Assembly: GCA_001587675.1 (NCBI GenBank)
Contig: LNGD01000062.1
Coordinates: 1-9,191 of the forward strand
Reading direction: 5' to 3'
DNA from: Candidatus Methanofastidiosum methylothiophilum
Lineage (GTDB): Archaea > Methanobacteriota_B > Thermococci > Methanofastidiosales > Methanofastidiosaceae
DNA: 9,191 bases
Shown here: positions 1-7,099 of the stretch, piece by piece
Layout of the letters: every line of letters begins with the position of its first letter
Position numbering within the stretch: the first letter of the stretch is position 1
Translations under genes and position numbers: made by a program
The notes under the pieces: model-generated
Told to the model about the DNA's origin: nothing
Seen by the model: the letters and a program-made list of their open reading frames with translations, nothing else
Databases searched by the model: none

Positions 1-436
1 CTACATTATGAACAATTGTCCCCACAGGTATATTTTTCAATAAAGTAGCATTCCCAATTTCTATCTCAACACCCTTTTTACTTGATATTATTGTGCTTCC
101 AACTTTTAAATCCAATGGAGCAACAATGTATCTCTTTTCTCCGTCTTTATAAGACAATAAAGCAATATTAGCACTTCTATTTGGATCATACTGTATAGAA
201 ACAACTTTTGCCTCAACATCAAATTTATCTCTCTTAAAATCTATCTCTCTAAATTTTCTCTTTGCACCACCACCTCTGTGTCTAACAGAGATTCTACCTG
301 TCCTCATTCTACCACTACTTCTCTTTTTACCCTTTACAAGAGATTTTAATGGTTTATCATCTGTTATCTCATCAAAAGTAAGAACAGTCATTGCTCTTAA
401 ACTTGGCGTCACTGGTTTATATCTCTTTATACCCAT
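1..436 (-). CDS. rplB: 50S ribosomal protein L2, N-terminal 145 residues (partial)
   Basis: L2 is a primary 23S rRNA-binding protein of the large subunit, needed for subunit association and for the peptidyl-transferase region. Only the N-terminal half is present, because the gene runs off the low-coordinate edge. The visible protein starts MGIKRYKPVTPSLR, a typical L2 beginning. It continues with the glycine-rich RNA-binding stretch VRHRGGGAKRKF (about 51-62) and the family signature YDPNRSANIALL (83-94). The last visible part is IPVGTIVHNV, where the family normally continues into the KPGKGGQ region outside the window. Many L2 proteins have His where this one has Ala in GGGAKR; I read this as normal family variation. 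The start is supported by AAGGAG six bases upstream. It is the last visible gene of the S10 operon, 55 bp after rplW. Identity is certain; the C-terminal half cannot be judged. Confidence 0.97.
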   Translation of the reverse strand, partial: MGIKRYKPVTPSLRAMTVLTFDEITDDKPLKSLVKGKKRSSGRMRTGRISVRHRGGGAKRKFREIDFKRDKFDVEAKVVSIQYDPNRSANIALLSYKDGEKRYIVAPLDLKVGSTIISSKKGVEIEIGNATLLKNIPVGTIVHNV

Positions 437-442
437 TTTCTT

Positions 443-460
443 CTCCTTAAAACCTTCCTT
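443..460 (-). promoter_or_regulatory. Tandem Shine-Dalgarno-like tracts before rplB
   Basis: Two purine tracts precede the rplB start on the minus strand: AAGGAAGG at 453-460 and AAGGAG at 443-448. The nearer one lies six bases from the ATG and is the one expected to set the start. The farther one is too distant for this ATG and has no start codon at the right spacing, so it may be a standby site or simply purine-rich sequence. The tracts are seen directly; the function of the farther one is inferred. Confidence 0.5.
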
Positions 461-491
461 AAATTATTTTTTTATGAATTACTTGTAGTCT

Positions 492-779
492 CTATACACC
501 TTCAAATATTCCTATCTTATCCCCTTTTTTAAGGGTAATAATTGCCTTTTTTATAGATGGTGTATAACCATATTTATATCTAACTCTTTTTTCTTTACCT
601 TTTCTATTAATTATATTAACACAAACAGGTTCTACATTAAAAATCTCCTTAACCGCTCTCTTAATAGAGATCTTATCAGCATCTTTATGCACAATAAAAA
701 CATATTTATTTAATTTGTCTCTTAAAAAAGTTGCCTTTTCTGTTAAAACAGGTCTTATTAAAATTTCATTACTATTCAT
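492..779 (-). CDS. rplW: 50S ribosomal protein L23
   Basis: L23 binds 23S rRNA domain III near the exit of the peptide tunnel. In bacteria it is the docking site for trigger factor and SRP. The 95-residue protein has the usual bacterial length. Family marks are RPVLTEKAT (9-17) at the N-terminus, the strand-helix segment KYVFIVHKDADKISIKRAVK, and the C-terminal strand KKAIITLKKGDKI. Between them lies the basic loop INRKGKEKRVRYKYGY, the flexible extension that enters the tunnel region. It sits between rplD (31 bp upstream) and rplB (55 bp downstream), the standard S10-operon position, and should be co-transcribed with both. The protein is very lysine-rich, in keeping with the AT-rich genome. 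No anomaly is seen. Confidence 0.97.
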   Translation of the reverse strand: MNSNEILIRPVLTEKATFLRDKLNKYVFIVHKDADKISIKRAVKEIFNVEPVCVNIINRKGKEKRVRYKYGYTPSIKKAIITLKKGDKIGIFEGV

Positions 780-810
780 AACTTACTTCCTCTATAATAG
801 ATAATATAAT

Positions 811-1467
811 TTATTCTTTGTTTTTTACTTTCTCTTTTAAATCTTTTTGTAAAATCTCATTGACACTCAAAATTGCCTCTTCTGTTAAAACAATCTTATC
901 AGAATAAAAAAGATCTTTAACATTCATTCTTACACTGCTTAAAGTCTTAACAAAAGGCAAATTCCTTGCTGCTCTCTTAACTAAAAGATCTTTATCTGTC
1001 AAAACTAAGGTATACCTACCCTCTTTGGCAATTATATTCTTCAACAATGTTAAAAATTCCTTTGTTTTGCCCTCTTTCAATTCAATTTTATCAATAACAA
1101 CTAAATTATCCTCTTTTATCTTCATTGAGAAGACAGATCTATAAGCAAGTCTCTTTACCTTTTTTGGCAAAACATAAGAAAAATCCCTTGGTTTTGGACC
1201 AAACGCAACACCACCATGAGTCCAAACAGGATTCCTCTTTGTACCAACTCTTGCCCTACCAGTTCCTTTTTGTTTCCATGGTTTAGCACCAGAACCAACA
1301 ACCTCTGCCTTAGTCTTTGTGCTTACTGTACCCTGTCTTGCATTAGCAAGTTCATTCTTTATTGCTTCATAAATAGAATATCTATTTGGCTCAATGCCAA
1401 AAATCTCATCACTCAATTCTAATTTCTTTATCTCTTTTCCATTAACATCAACAACTTTTATCTTCAT
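811..1467 (-). CDS. rplD: 50S ribosomal protein L4
   Basis: L4 is an early-assembling large-subunit protein whose extended loop lines the narrow part of the peptide exit tunnel and helps shape the macrolide-binding area. The 218-residue protein carries the diagnostic loop KPWKQKGTGRARVGTKR (62-78), followed by NPVWTHGGVAFGPKPRDFSY. No insertion or deletion is visible in the tunnel loop, so nothing points to macrolide resistance. The C-terminal half (about 110-205) is the usual globular fold, with the segment TLVLTDKDLLVKRAARNLP. A short lysine/glutamate-rich tail ends the protein, making it slightly longer than the E. coli form (about 201). A Shine-Dalgarno AAGGAAA precedes the start. In E. 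coli L4 also represses its own operon through a long leader; I see no room for such a leader here (see the rpsJ promoter entry). Confidence 0.97.
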   Translation of the reverse strand: MKIKVVDVNGKEIKKLELSDEIFGIEPNRYSIYEAIKNELANARQGTVSTKTKAEVVGSGAKPWKQKGTGRARVGTKRNPVWTHGGVAFGPKPRDFSYVLPKKVKRLAYRSVFSMKIKEDNLVVIDKIELKEGKTKEFLTLLKNIIAKEGRYTLVLTDKDLLVKRAARNLPFVKTLSSVRMNVKDLFYSDKIVLTEEAILSVNEILQKDLKEKVKNKE

Positions 1468-1529
1468 TTTATTTTCCTTACTAAAAAATAATTATAATTT
1501 GTATTTATAATTTACTTTATATCAAAAAA

Positions 1530-2159
1530 TTAAGCTTTTTTTATAGCTTTTCTTATTAAAACAATACCATTTTTTATACCAGGAATTGCACCTTTTATCA
1601 ATAAAATACTATCCTGTATTGACTTGCTAACAATCTTTAAATTTTGAACTGTAACTCTTTCTCTTCCCATTCTACCCGCTCTTTTAACCCCTTTGAAAGA
1701 CTTTGCAGGGAATGTGTTTTGCCCCGTAGATCCATTCTGTCTTTGAAATTTAGAACCATGGGTAGCAGGTCCTCCATGAAAATTATGCCTCTTCATAACC
1801 CCTTGAAAGCCTTTTCCCTTAGAAATACCAGTAACATCTACAAAATTCACATTCTCAAAAATTTCTAGCCCTATATTCTGCCCAATCGAATAAGAAGATG
1901 GATCATCTATTCTAATTTCCCTTAAAAATCTCTTTGGTGTCAAACTGTTTTTTTCAAAAAAACCTGCCAAAGGTTTGTTAACTTTATTAAGTTTTAAATC
2001 CTTAATCCCACAAACAATGGCATTATAACCATCTCTTTCTTTGTTTTTTATATTAACAATCACATTTTTTTCAACTTTAATAACAGTTACAGGAACGAGT
2101 CTTCCCTTCTCATCTAAACACTGTGTCATTCCTATTTTTTCCCCAATTAAACCATTCAT
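1530..2159 (-). CDS. rplC: 50S ribosomal protein L3
   Basis: L3 is one of the first proteins to bind 23S rRNA. Its long internal extension reaches close to the peptidyl-transferase centre. The 209-residue length equals the bacterial norm. The N-terminus MNGLIGEKIGMTQ is typical. The central signature is GISKGKGFQGVMKRHNFHGG (111-130), followed by the extension with GSTGQNTFPAKSFKG. That stretch contains a Gln (147) aligned with the residue methylated by PrmB in E. coli; the residue is seen, its modification here is inference. The C-terminal segment AGRMGRERVTVQNL is also canonical. It follows rpsJ by 41 bp, and its start is fixed by a strong AGGAGG Shine-Dalgarno preceded by a long A-rich purine tract. 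It is the second gene of the S10 operon. No irregularity is seen. Confidence 0.98.
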   Translation of the reverse strand: MNGLIGEKIGMTQCLDEKGRLVPVTVIKVEKNVIVNIKNKERDGYNAIVCGIKDLKLNKVNKPLAGFFEKNSLTPKRFLREIRIDDPSSYSIGQNIGLEIFENVNFVDVTGISKGKGFQGVMKRHNFHGGPATHGSKFQRQNGSTGQNTFPAKSFKGVKRAGRMGRERVTVQNLKIVSKSIQDSILLIKGAIPGIKNGIVLIRKAIKKA

Positions 2160-2200
2160 TTTGTAAAACCTCCTTTTTTTTCTTTATCTTTTTTCTTTTT

Positions 2201-2500
2201 TTATTTTATATCAACATCAACCCCAGCAGCGAGTTCTAACTTCATCAAAGACTCTAATGTTCCTTCTACTGGTTCAATATCAATAAGCCTTTTATGCGTT
2301 CTCATTTCAAACTGTTCTCTTGACTTTACATTAATGTTTACTGATCTTAAAACAGTAAATCTATTAATCTTAGTAGGTAAAGGAACAGGCCCATAAAATT
2401 TTGCCCCACTCTTTTTAACTGCATTCACTATAGACTTTGCCGCTTGATCTAAAACTTCTATATCATAAGCTCTTAATCTTACTCTTATTTTATTTTTCAT
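2201..2500 (-). CDS. rpsJ: 30S ribosomal protein S10 (NusE)
   Basis: S10 is a protein of the 30S head. As NusE it also pairs with NusB in antitermination and can link NusG-bound RNA polymerase to the leading ribosome. The 99-residue protein has the normal length. Marks are IRVRLRAYD (5-13), the loop segment [17 protein letters not shown] (37-53), and [16 protein letters not shown] (60-75), which matches the conserved C-terminal strand. The start has GAGGT about nine bases upstream. This is the first gene of the S10 operon. A clear promoter lies 41-69 bp upstream and the preceding tuf gene is closed by its own terminator, so rpsJ should be transcribed independently of the str operon. Position and sequence both make the identification secure. 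Confidence 0.98.
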   Translation of the reverse strand: MKNKIRVRLRAYDIEVLDQAAKSIVNAVKKSGAKFYGPVPLPTKINRFTVLRSVNINVKSREQFEMRTHKRLIDIEPVEGTLESLMKLELAAGVDVDIK

Positions 2501-2540
2501 ATTTATTACCTCAAAAAGAATTTAAAATTTAGGTTGTAGG

Positions 2541-2569
2541 TATATAACATATTTTTTAAAAAAAATCAA
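2541..2569 (-). promoter_or_regulatory. Predicted sigma70-type promoter of the S10 operon (extended -10)
   Basis: On the minus strand a -35-like TTGATT (2564-2569) is followed by exactly 17 bases and a -10-like TATATA (2541-2546). A TG one base upstream of the -10 (2548-2549) makes an extended -10 element. Just upstream of the -35 lie two long A tracts (eight A at 2583-2590 and seven A at 2592-2598) that resemble an UP element. Transcription should start near 2533-2535, giving a leader of only about 34 nt before rpsJ. All elements are seen in sequence; activity is inferred. In AT-rich DNA, chance hexamers are common, but the right spacing, the extended -10 and the place between a terminator and an operon support it. 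Confidence 0.7.
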
Positions 2570-2640
2570 CTAAATTTTATCATTTTTTTTATTTTTTTAA
2601 CATGTTTTATCTTTTAAAAATAAAAAAAATATAGTAAACA

Positions 2641-2672
2641 AAAAAACCCCTATGATTAAAATAGGGGTTTTT
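2641..2672 (-). terminator. Rho-independent terminator after tuf
   Basis: A perfect 12-bp inverted repeat has arms at 2642-2653 and 2661-2672, a 7-base loop, and four consecutive G-C pairs in the stem. On the minus strand the right arm ends in a run of T that continues through 2641 into a T-rich stretch. The hairpin begins 14 bp past the tuf stop codon. It has the standard form of an intrinsic terminator and should end the str operon. The stem also has A on one side and T on the other at its base, so it could work weakly on the opposite strand, but no gene there needs it. Confidence 0.93.
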
Positions 2673-2686
2673 ATGAAAAAACAATC

Positions 2687-3877
2687 TTATTCTAAAATCT
2701 CTACAACAGAACCAGCACCAACTGTTCTTCCGCCTTCTCTAATAGCAAATCTCAAATTTTTCTCAATTGCTATTGTATTAATCAACTCACAGGTTAAAGT
2801 AATATTATCACCTGGCATTACCATCTGAACACCTTGTGGTAAATGTATTGTTCCAGTAACATCTGTTGTTCTAAAGAAAAATTGAGGTCTATAACCATCA
2901 AAGAAAGCTGTATGTCTGCCACCTTCTTCTTTCTTTAAAATATAAGTAGTAGCAGTAAATTTCTTATGAGGAGTTATAGAACCTGGTTTAGCAATAACCT
3001 GTCCTCTTTCAATCTCTTTCTTATCAACACCTCTTAAAAGTAATCCAACATTGTCTCCTGCTATACCCTTATCAAGTGTCTTATTAAACATCTCTATACC
3101 AGTAACAGTTGTCTTTTTAGTTGGCTTAATACCAACAATTTCTACTTCTGTATTAAGAAGAATTGAACCTCTTTCTATTCTACCAGTAGCAACTGTTCCT
3201 CTTCCAGAAATTGTAAAAATATCTTCTACTGGCATTAAGAAATCTTTGTCCTCATCTCTTTTAGGTTGAGGAATATAACTATCTAATGCATCGAGTAAAT
3301 CTTGGATACACTTTGTAGCATTAGGATCATTTGGATTTTCCATAGCACCCTTTGCAGATCCTTTTACAACTGGAATTTCATCACCAGGAAATTCATAAGA
3401 TTTTAATAGATCTCTAATTTCCATTTCAACTAAATCCAATAACTCTGGATCATCTACCATATCAACCTTATTGATAAAAACAACAATATAAGGAACTTCT
3501 ACCTGTCTTGCAAGTAAAATATGCTCCTTTGTCTGTGGCATAGCCCCATCGGCTGCTGATACTACCAATATAGCTCCATCCATCTGGGCAGCACCTGTAA
3601 TCATGTTTTTAATATAATCCGCATGTCCTGGGCAGTCAACATGTGCATAGTGTCTTTTCTCAGTCTCATACTCAACATGTCTTGTATTAATAGTAATACC
3701 TCTAGCCTTTTCCTCTGGCGCATTATCAATGTCTTCATATTTCATAGCCTTTGCCTTACCCTTTAATGCACAATACATTGTTATTGCAGAAGTCAAGGTA
3801 GTTTTGCCATGGTCAACATGCCCAATTGTACCAACATTGATATGTGGTTTTGTCCTTTGAAATACCTCTTTTGCCAT
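2687..3877 (-). CDS. tuf: Translation elongation factor Tu
   Basis: EF-Tu is the GTPase that carries aminoacyl-tRNA to the ribosomal A site. The 396-residue protein is full length. The G domain (about 1-205) shows G1 GHVDHGKT (19-26), the switch I threonine in RGITINTRH (T62), G3 DCPGH (81-85) with the catalytic His85, G4 NKVD (136-139) and G5 GSAK (173-176). Domain 2 includes [15 protein letters not shown], and domain 3 includes [22 protein letters not shown] short insertion, [10 protein letters not shown], sits at about residues 180-189; many bacterial EF-Tus vary in length here. All nucleotide-binding residues are intact. A strong AGGAGG fixes the start. It lies 34 bp after fusA, as in the classical str operon, and is followed directly by a terminator. 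I see no internal promoter, but one inside fusA cannot be excluded. Whether a second tuf copy exists cannot be told from this window. Confidence 0.99.
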   Translation of the reverse strand: MAKEVFQRTKPHINVGTIGHVDHGKTTLTSAITMYCALKGKAKAMKYEDIDNAPEEKARGITINTRHVEYETEKRHYAHVDCPGHADYIKNMITGAAQMDGAILVVSAADGAMPQTKEHILLARQVEVPYIVVFINKVDMVDDPELLDLVEMEIRDLLKSYEFPGDEIPVVKGSAKGAMENPNDPNATKCIQDLLDALDSYIPQPKRDEDKDFLMPVEDIFTISGRGTVATGRIERGSILLNTEVEIVGIKPTKKTTVTGIEMFNKTLDKGIAGDNVGLLLRGVDKKEIERGQVIAKPGSITPHKKFTATTYILKKEEGGRHTAFFDGYRPQFFFRTTDVTGTIHLPQGVQMVMPGDNITLTCELINTIAIEKNLRFAIREGGRTVGAGSVVEILE

Positions 3878-3911
3878 TTTAATAACCTCCTAAAATATTA
3901 TTTACAAATAA

Positions 3912-5990
3912 TTATTTTGAATATTTTTTTATTATCTCCTCAGCAATGTTTTTTGGAGCCTCTTCATAATGATCAAACTGCATAGTATAATTTGCTCTTC
4001 CTTGTGAAAGAGATCTTACCACAGTAGAATAGCCAAACATATTAGCCAATGGAACCTTTGCAGTTATGATTTTTACCTTATTCTTATCCTCCATGCTCTC
4101 AATTCTGCCTCTCTTAGAGTTAAGATTTCCAATAATATCACCTGTATATTCATCAGGTGAAACTATCTCTACAGCCATTATAGGTTCTAACAGTACTGGT
4201 TTAGCCTTTTGCATACCCTCTTTAAAAGCTTGAATAGCACATATTTTAAAAGCCAATTCTGATGAATCAACTTCATGAAAAGAACCATCATACAATACAG
4301 CCTTAAAATCAACTACTGGATATCCTGCCAATACTCCACTTTGCGAAGCCTCTACAATACCCTTTTCTACTGCTGGAATATACTCTTTTGGAATTTTACC
4401 ACCTACTATCTTGTTTTCAAAAACAAAACCACTCCCTGGTGGTAATGGTTCAAATCTAATCATAACATGACCGTACTGTCCATGTCCACCTGATTGCTTT
4501 GCATACTTATGATTCACATCAGAAAGAGCAGTAATCGTCTCTCTATAAGCAACCTGTGGAGCACCTACATTTGCTGCAACCTTAAATTCCCTAAAAATTC
4601 TATCAACAATTATCTCTAAATGAAGCTCTCCCATTCCTCTTATAATAGTCTGTCCTGTCTCCTGATCTACATGTACCTTAAAAGTAGGATCCTCTTCTGC
4701 CATTTTTTGAAGAGCCATTGTGAGTCTATCACTATCTGCTTTTGACTTTGGCTCAATTGCAACAGATATTACTGGTTCTGGAAATACCATTGATTCAAGA
4801 ATAATAGGATTATTTTCATCACAAAGAGTGTCGCCGGTAGTTGTAAATTTCAGACCAACTGCTGCTGCAATGTCTCCGCTACAAACCTCTTCTATTTCCT
4901 CTCTCTTATTAGCATGCATTTGCAAAAGTCTTCCAATTCTCTCTTTTTTATCCTGTGTAGAGTTATACACATAGGAACCAGTCTTTAACACACCAGAATA
5001 TACCCTAAAAAATGTTAGCTTACCAACATAAGGATCTGTCATTATTTTAAATGCCAAAGCACTAAAGGGAACAGAATCACTCGAAACTCTTTCCATAATA
5101 TCCCCTGTTTTAGGATCTATCCCTTTCACATTAGCAATATCGGGCGGAGATGGCATAAAATCTACAATTGCATTTAACAACAACTGAACACCTTTATTCT
5201 TTATTGCTGTTCCACATGTCATTGGAAATATCTTTGTAGAAATTGCACCTTTTCTAATTGCTCTCTTTATCTCCTCTATAGTAATTTCTTTACCTTCAAG
5301 ATACTTTTCCATTATTGTGTCATCCACATCACTAAGAGATTCTATCATTTTCTCTCGGTATTCCATTGCTTTATCTTTTAAATCTGCTGGTATTTCTACT
5401 ACCTTATAGTTAACCAACTCTTTTTCATCAGAAAAAATATAAGCCTTCATTTCAATAAGATCAACTACACCTTTAAAATTCTCTTCTGCCCCAATTGGAA
5501 TCTGAATAGGAACTGGATTTGCTCCAAGTTTGCTCTTTATCTGATTAATAACAGAATAAAAATCTGCTCCCATTCTGTCCATCTTATTTACAAAAATAAT
5601 TCTTGGGACATTATATTTATTGGCCTGTCGCCACACTGTCTCTGATTGTGGCTGAACACCACCAACAGCACAAAAAACAGCCACAGAACTATCAAGAACT
5701 CTTAATGATCTCTCTACCTCAACAGTAAAATCCACATGTCCAGGGGTATCTATTATATTGATTCTATGCTCTTTCCAAAAACATGTTGTTGCAGCAGAGG
5801 TGATAGTAATACCCCTCTCTTTTTCCTGCTCCATCCAGTCCATGGTAGCTTCCCCATCATGAACTTCCCCTATTTTATGAGACTTACCAGTATAAAAAAG
5901 AATTCTTTCTGTTAAAGTCGTTTTCCCAGCATCTATATGAGCCATTATACCAATATTTCTTGTCTTCTCAAGACTTACAACTCTTGCCAT
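3912..5990 (-). CDS. fusA: Translation elongation factor G
   Basis: EF-G is the GTPase that drives translocation of tRNA and mRNA and, with RRF, ribosome recycling. The 692-residue protein matches the full five-domain length. The G domain carries AHIDAGKT (17-24), RGITITS (59-65), DTPGH (81-85) and NKMD (135-138). Domain II/III marks include [13 protein letters not shown]. Domain IV shows GGHGQYGHV and the tip region [12 protein letters not shown]. Domain V ends in [20 protein letters not shown]. This is the canonical EF-G1 type rather than a mitochondrial-like EF-G2 or a TetM-type protection protein, judged by the str-operon setting and the intact domain IV tip. GAGGTGA precedes the ATG and supports the start. 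It follows rpsG by 67 bp, a gap that contains an AT-only palindrome, and precedes tuf by 34 bp. No truncation is seen. Confidence 0.99.
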   Translation of the reverse strand: MARVVSLEKTRNIGIMAHIDAGKTTLTERILFYTGKSHKIGEVHDGEATMDWMEQEKERGITITSAATTCFWKEHRINIIDTPGHVDFTVEVERSLRVLDSSVAVFCAVGGVQPQSETVWRQANKYNVPRIIFVNKMDRMGADFYSVINQIKSKLGANPVPIQIPIGAEENFKGVVDLIEMKAYIFSDEKELVNYKVVEIPADLKDKAMEYREKMIESLSDVDDTIMEKYLEGKEITIEEIKRAIRKGAISTKIFPMTCGTAIKNKGVQLLLNAIVDFMPSPPDIANVKGIDPKTGDIMERVSSDSVPFSALAFKIMTDPYVGKLTFFRVYSGVLKTGSYVYNSTQDKKERIGRLLQMHANKREEIEEVCSGDIAAAVGLKFTTTGDTLCDENNPIILESMVFPEPVISVAIEPKSKADSDRLTMALQKMAEEDPTFKVHVDQETGQTIIRGMGELHLEIIVDRIFREFKVAANVGAPQVAYRETITALSDVNHKYAKQSGGHGQYGHVMIRFEPLPPGSGFVFENKIVGGKIPKEYIPAVEKGIVEASQSGVLAGYPVVDFKAVLYDGSFHEVDSSELAFKICAIQAFKEGMQKAKPVLLEPIMAVEIVSPDEYTGDIIGNLNSKRGRIESMEDKNKVKIITAKVPLANMFGYSTVVRSLSQGRANYTMQFDHYEEAPKNIAEEIIKKYSK

Positions 5991-6011
5991 TTATAAATCA
6001 CCTCATCAAAT

Positions 6012-6035
6012 TTTAATTTTTAAATAAAAATTAAA
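6012..6035. repeat. Perfect 11-bp AT-only inverted repeat between rpsG and fusA
   Basis: Arms at 6012-6022 and 6025-6035 are exact reverse complements, separated by only two bases; as RNA this gives about a 10-bp stem with a 4-base loop. It has no G or C and no T tract after it on the minus strand, so it does not look like a terminator. It ends some 9-10 bases before the fusA Shine-Dalgarno sequence. It could modulate translation of fusA, mark an mRNA processing site, or be chance in AT-rich DNA. The repeat is seen directly; any function is speculative. Confidence 0.55.
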
Positions 6036-6057
6036 TTCAACTTTTTAAAATCTATTA

Positions 6058-6528
6058 CTACCACCTAAAATGAGAAAAAGCCTTGTTAGCCTCTGCCATT
6101 TTATGTGTATCATCTTTTTTCTTAAAAGTTGAACCAGTGCTATTATATGCATCATACAATTCACCTGCAAGTTTCTGATCCATACTTTTTTCCGATCTGC
6201 CTCTTGCAAAGGTAATTAACCATCTCATAGCAACAGCAACACCTCTTTCTTCAGAAACTTCGACTGGTACCTGATATGTAGCACCTCCAATTCTTCTTGA
6301 TTTAACTTCTACTAAAGGTCTAACATTATCAATTGCCTTTTGTAAAGATTTTACCGGTTCTTCACCTGTTTTACTACAAAATTTCTCTAAAGCAGAATAA
6401 AAAATGCTTCTTGCTACAGACTTTTTCCCTCTCTCCATCATAACATTTATGAATTTAGAAACTAACACACTATTAAATCTTTCATCTGGAATAATCTTTC
6501 TTTTAGGAATATATCTATCCCTTGCCAT
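6058..6528 (-). CDS. rpsG: 30S ribosomal protein S7
   Basis: S7 nucleates assembly of the 30S head by binding the 3' major domain of 16S rRNA, and it lies at the E site. The 156-residue protein has the usual length. It begins MARDRYIPKRKIIPDERF. The beta-hairpin motif VKSRRIGGATYQVPVEV (75-91) is the family signature. MRWLITFARGRSEKSM (101-116) and the C-terminal DDTHKMAEANKAFSHFRW (139-156) are also canonical. AAAGGAG lies upstream of the chosen ATG. It follows rpsL by only 26 bp and should be co-transcribed and probably translationally coupled with it. In E. coli S7 represses the str mRNA at the S12-S7 junction; here that junction is short, and I see no comparable large structure, so the same control cannot be asserted. 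Confidence 0.98.
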   Translation of the reverse strand: MARDRYIPKRKIIPDERFNSVLVSKFINVMMERGKKSVARSIFYSALEKFCSKTGEEPVKSLQKAIDNVRPLVEVKSRRIGGATYQVPVEVSEERGVAVAMRWLITFARGRSEKSMDQKLAGELYDAYNSTGSTFKKKDDTHKMAEANKAFSHFRW

Positions 6529-6554
6529 TATTAAACTCCTTTGTTTTTTATGTA

Positions 6555-6929
6555 TTAAGCCTTTGGTTTCTTAGCACCATACTTAGATCTACCTCTTCTT
6601 CTATCTTCTACACCCAAAGAATCCAAAGCTCCTCTAATAACATGGTATCTAACACCAGGCAGATCCTTTACCCTTCCACCTCTTATCAAAACAACTGAGT
6701 GTTCCTGTAAATTGTGTCCAACACCCGGTATATAAGAGGTAACCTCAAATCCAGAGGTAAGTCTTACCCTACAAGCCTTTCTTAAAGCAGAGTTTGGCTT
6801 TTTTGGAGTTAGAGTCATTACTCTTGTACAAACCCCTCTTCTTTGAGGACATCCTTTTAAAGCAGGAGACTTTGTCTTCCTTTTACTCTTTTCTCTCCCT
6901 TTTCTAATTAATTGATTAATTGTTGGCAT
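6555..6929 (-). CDS. rpsL: 30S ribosomal protein S12
   Basis: S12 sits at the decoding centre and tunes accuracy; it is the target of classical streptomycin-resistance mutations. The protein has 124 residues, the same length as in E. coli, and aligns by eye without gaps. Signatures are [12 protein letters not shown] (26-37), [17 protein letters not shown] (41-57), [18 protein letters not shown] (61-78) and [13 protein letters not shown] (84-96). Positions that give resistance when changed (K43, K44, K88, P91) carry the wild-type residues, so the sequence predicts a streptomycin-sensitive S12. Asp89 is the residue methylthiolated by RimO in E. coli; modification here is inferred only. The start has GGAG at normal spacing. 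It is the first gene of the str operon, about 53 nt downstream of a predicted transcription start, and 170 bp after rpoC. Confidence 0.99.
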   Translation of the reverse strand: MPTINQLIRKGREKSKRKTKSPALKGCPQRRGVCTRVMTLTPKKPNSALRKACRVRLTSGFEVTSYIPGVGHNLQEHSVVLIRGGRVKDLPGVRYHVIRGALDSLGVEDRRRGRSKYGAKKPKA

Positions 6930-6989
6930 ATCAACTCCATTTATTTAAAATCTCTTTTTTAAAAATATTTCTTTATAAAATTAGGCATT

Positions 6990-7018
6990 CTTATATCAAA
7001 AAAAAACAATTCTGTCAA
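6990..7018 (-). promoter_or_regulatory. Predicted strong sigma70-type promoter of the str operon
   Basis: On the minus strand a perfect -35 TTGACA (7013-7018) is followed by exactly 17 bases and a -10 TATAAG (6990-6995), five of six matches to consensus. The spacer contains nine consecutive T. Transcription should begin near 6982-6984, leaving a leader of about 53 nt before rpsL. This is the best promoter match in the window and lies in the only long gap before the str genes. It suggests that rpsL-rpsG-fusA-tuf is not solely dependent on read-through from rpoC. Elements are seen; activity is inferred. Confidence 0.82.
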
Positions 7019-7074
7019 TTAAATTCACTTACTATTAAATCAAACCAATCCACAGAATTTAAAAAAGCAATTCT
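7008..7074 (-). repeat. Overlapping inverted repeats after rpoC, with a T9 run
   Basis: Minus-strand AATTCTGT (7052-7059) is exactly complementary to ACAGAATT (7008-7015), across a 36-base loop. The latter is followed by one G and nine T, so this pair could form a weak terminator for rpoC transcripts. Six bases of the same segment (7054-7059) also pair with upstream AGAATT (7069-7074) across a 9-base loop, so the two hairpins exclude each other. The right arm shares bases with the -35 of the rpsL promoter. The stems are short and AT-rich, so chance is a serious alternative. No other terminator is visible after rpoC. Confidence 0.35.
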
Positions 7075-7099
7075 AAAAATAATAACAAAAGATCTTCTT

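Noticed and set aside
1216..1422. Plus-strand open frame antisense to rplD
   Set aside because: It is wholly inside the certain L4 gene, has no ribosome site and shows no recognisable motif. The same applies to plus-strand frames inside rplC, tuf, fusA and rpoC.
1468..1529. Possible promoter or terminator in the rplC-rplD gap (TATAAT hexamer, TTGATA hexamer, AATTATAA inverted repeat followed by T)
   Set aside because: TTGATA and TATAAT are about 23 bases apart, too far for a promoter, and no better -35 is present. The hairpin has no G-C pair. All are expected by chance in such AT-rich DNA, and a stop inside the operon would be unlikely.
2583..2639. Second AT inverted repeat (TTTATTTTT with AAAAATAAA) upstream of the rpsJ promoter
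   Set aside because: The arms are homopolymer-like and the loop is long. The A tracts are better explained as an UP-like element of the promoter or simple composition.
3912..5990. Possible ribosomal-protection (TetM-like) or EF-G2 paralogue instead of EF-G
   Set aside because: The place between rpsG and tuf, the intact GTPase motifs and the canonical domain IV tip VDSSELAFK identify the housekeeping EF-G.
6555..6929. Possible streptomycin-resistance allele of S12
   Set aside because: K43, K44, K88 and P91 all carry wild-type residues, so no resistance change is visible.
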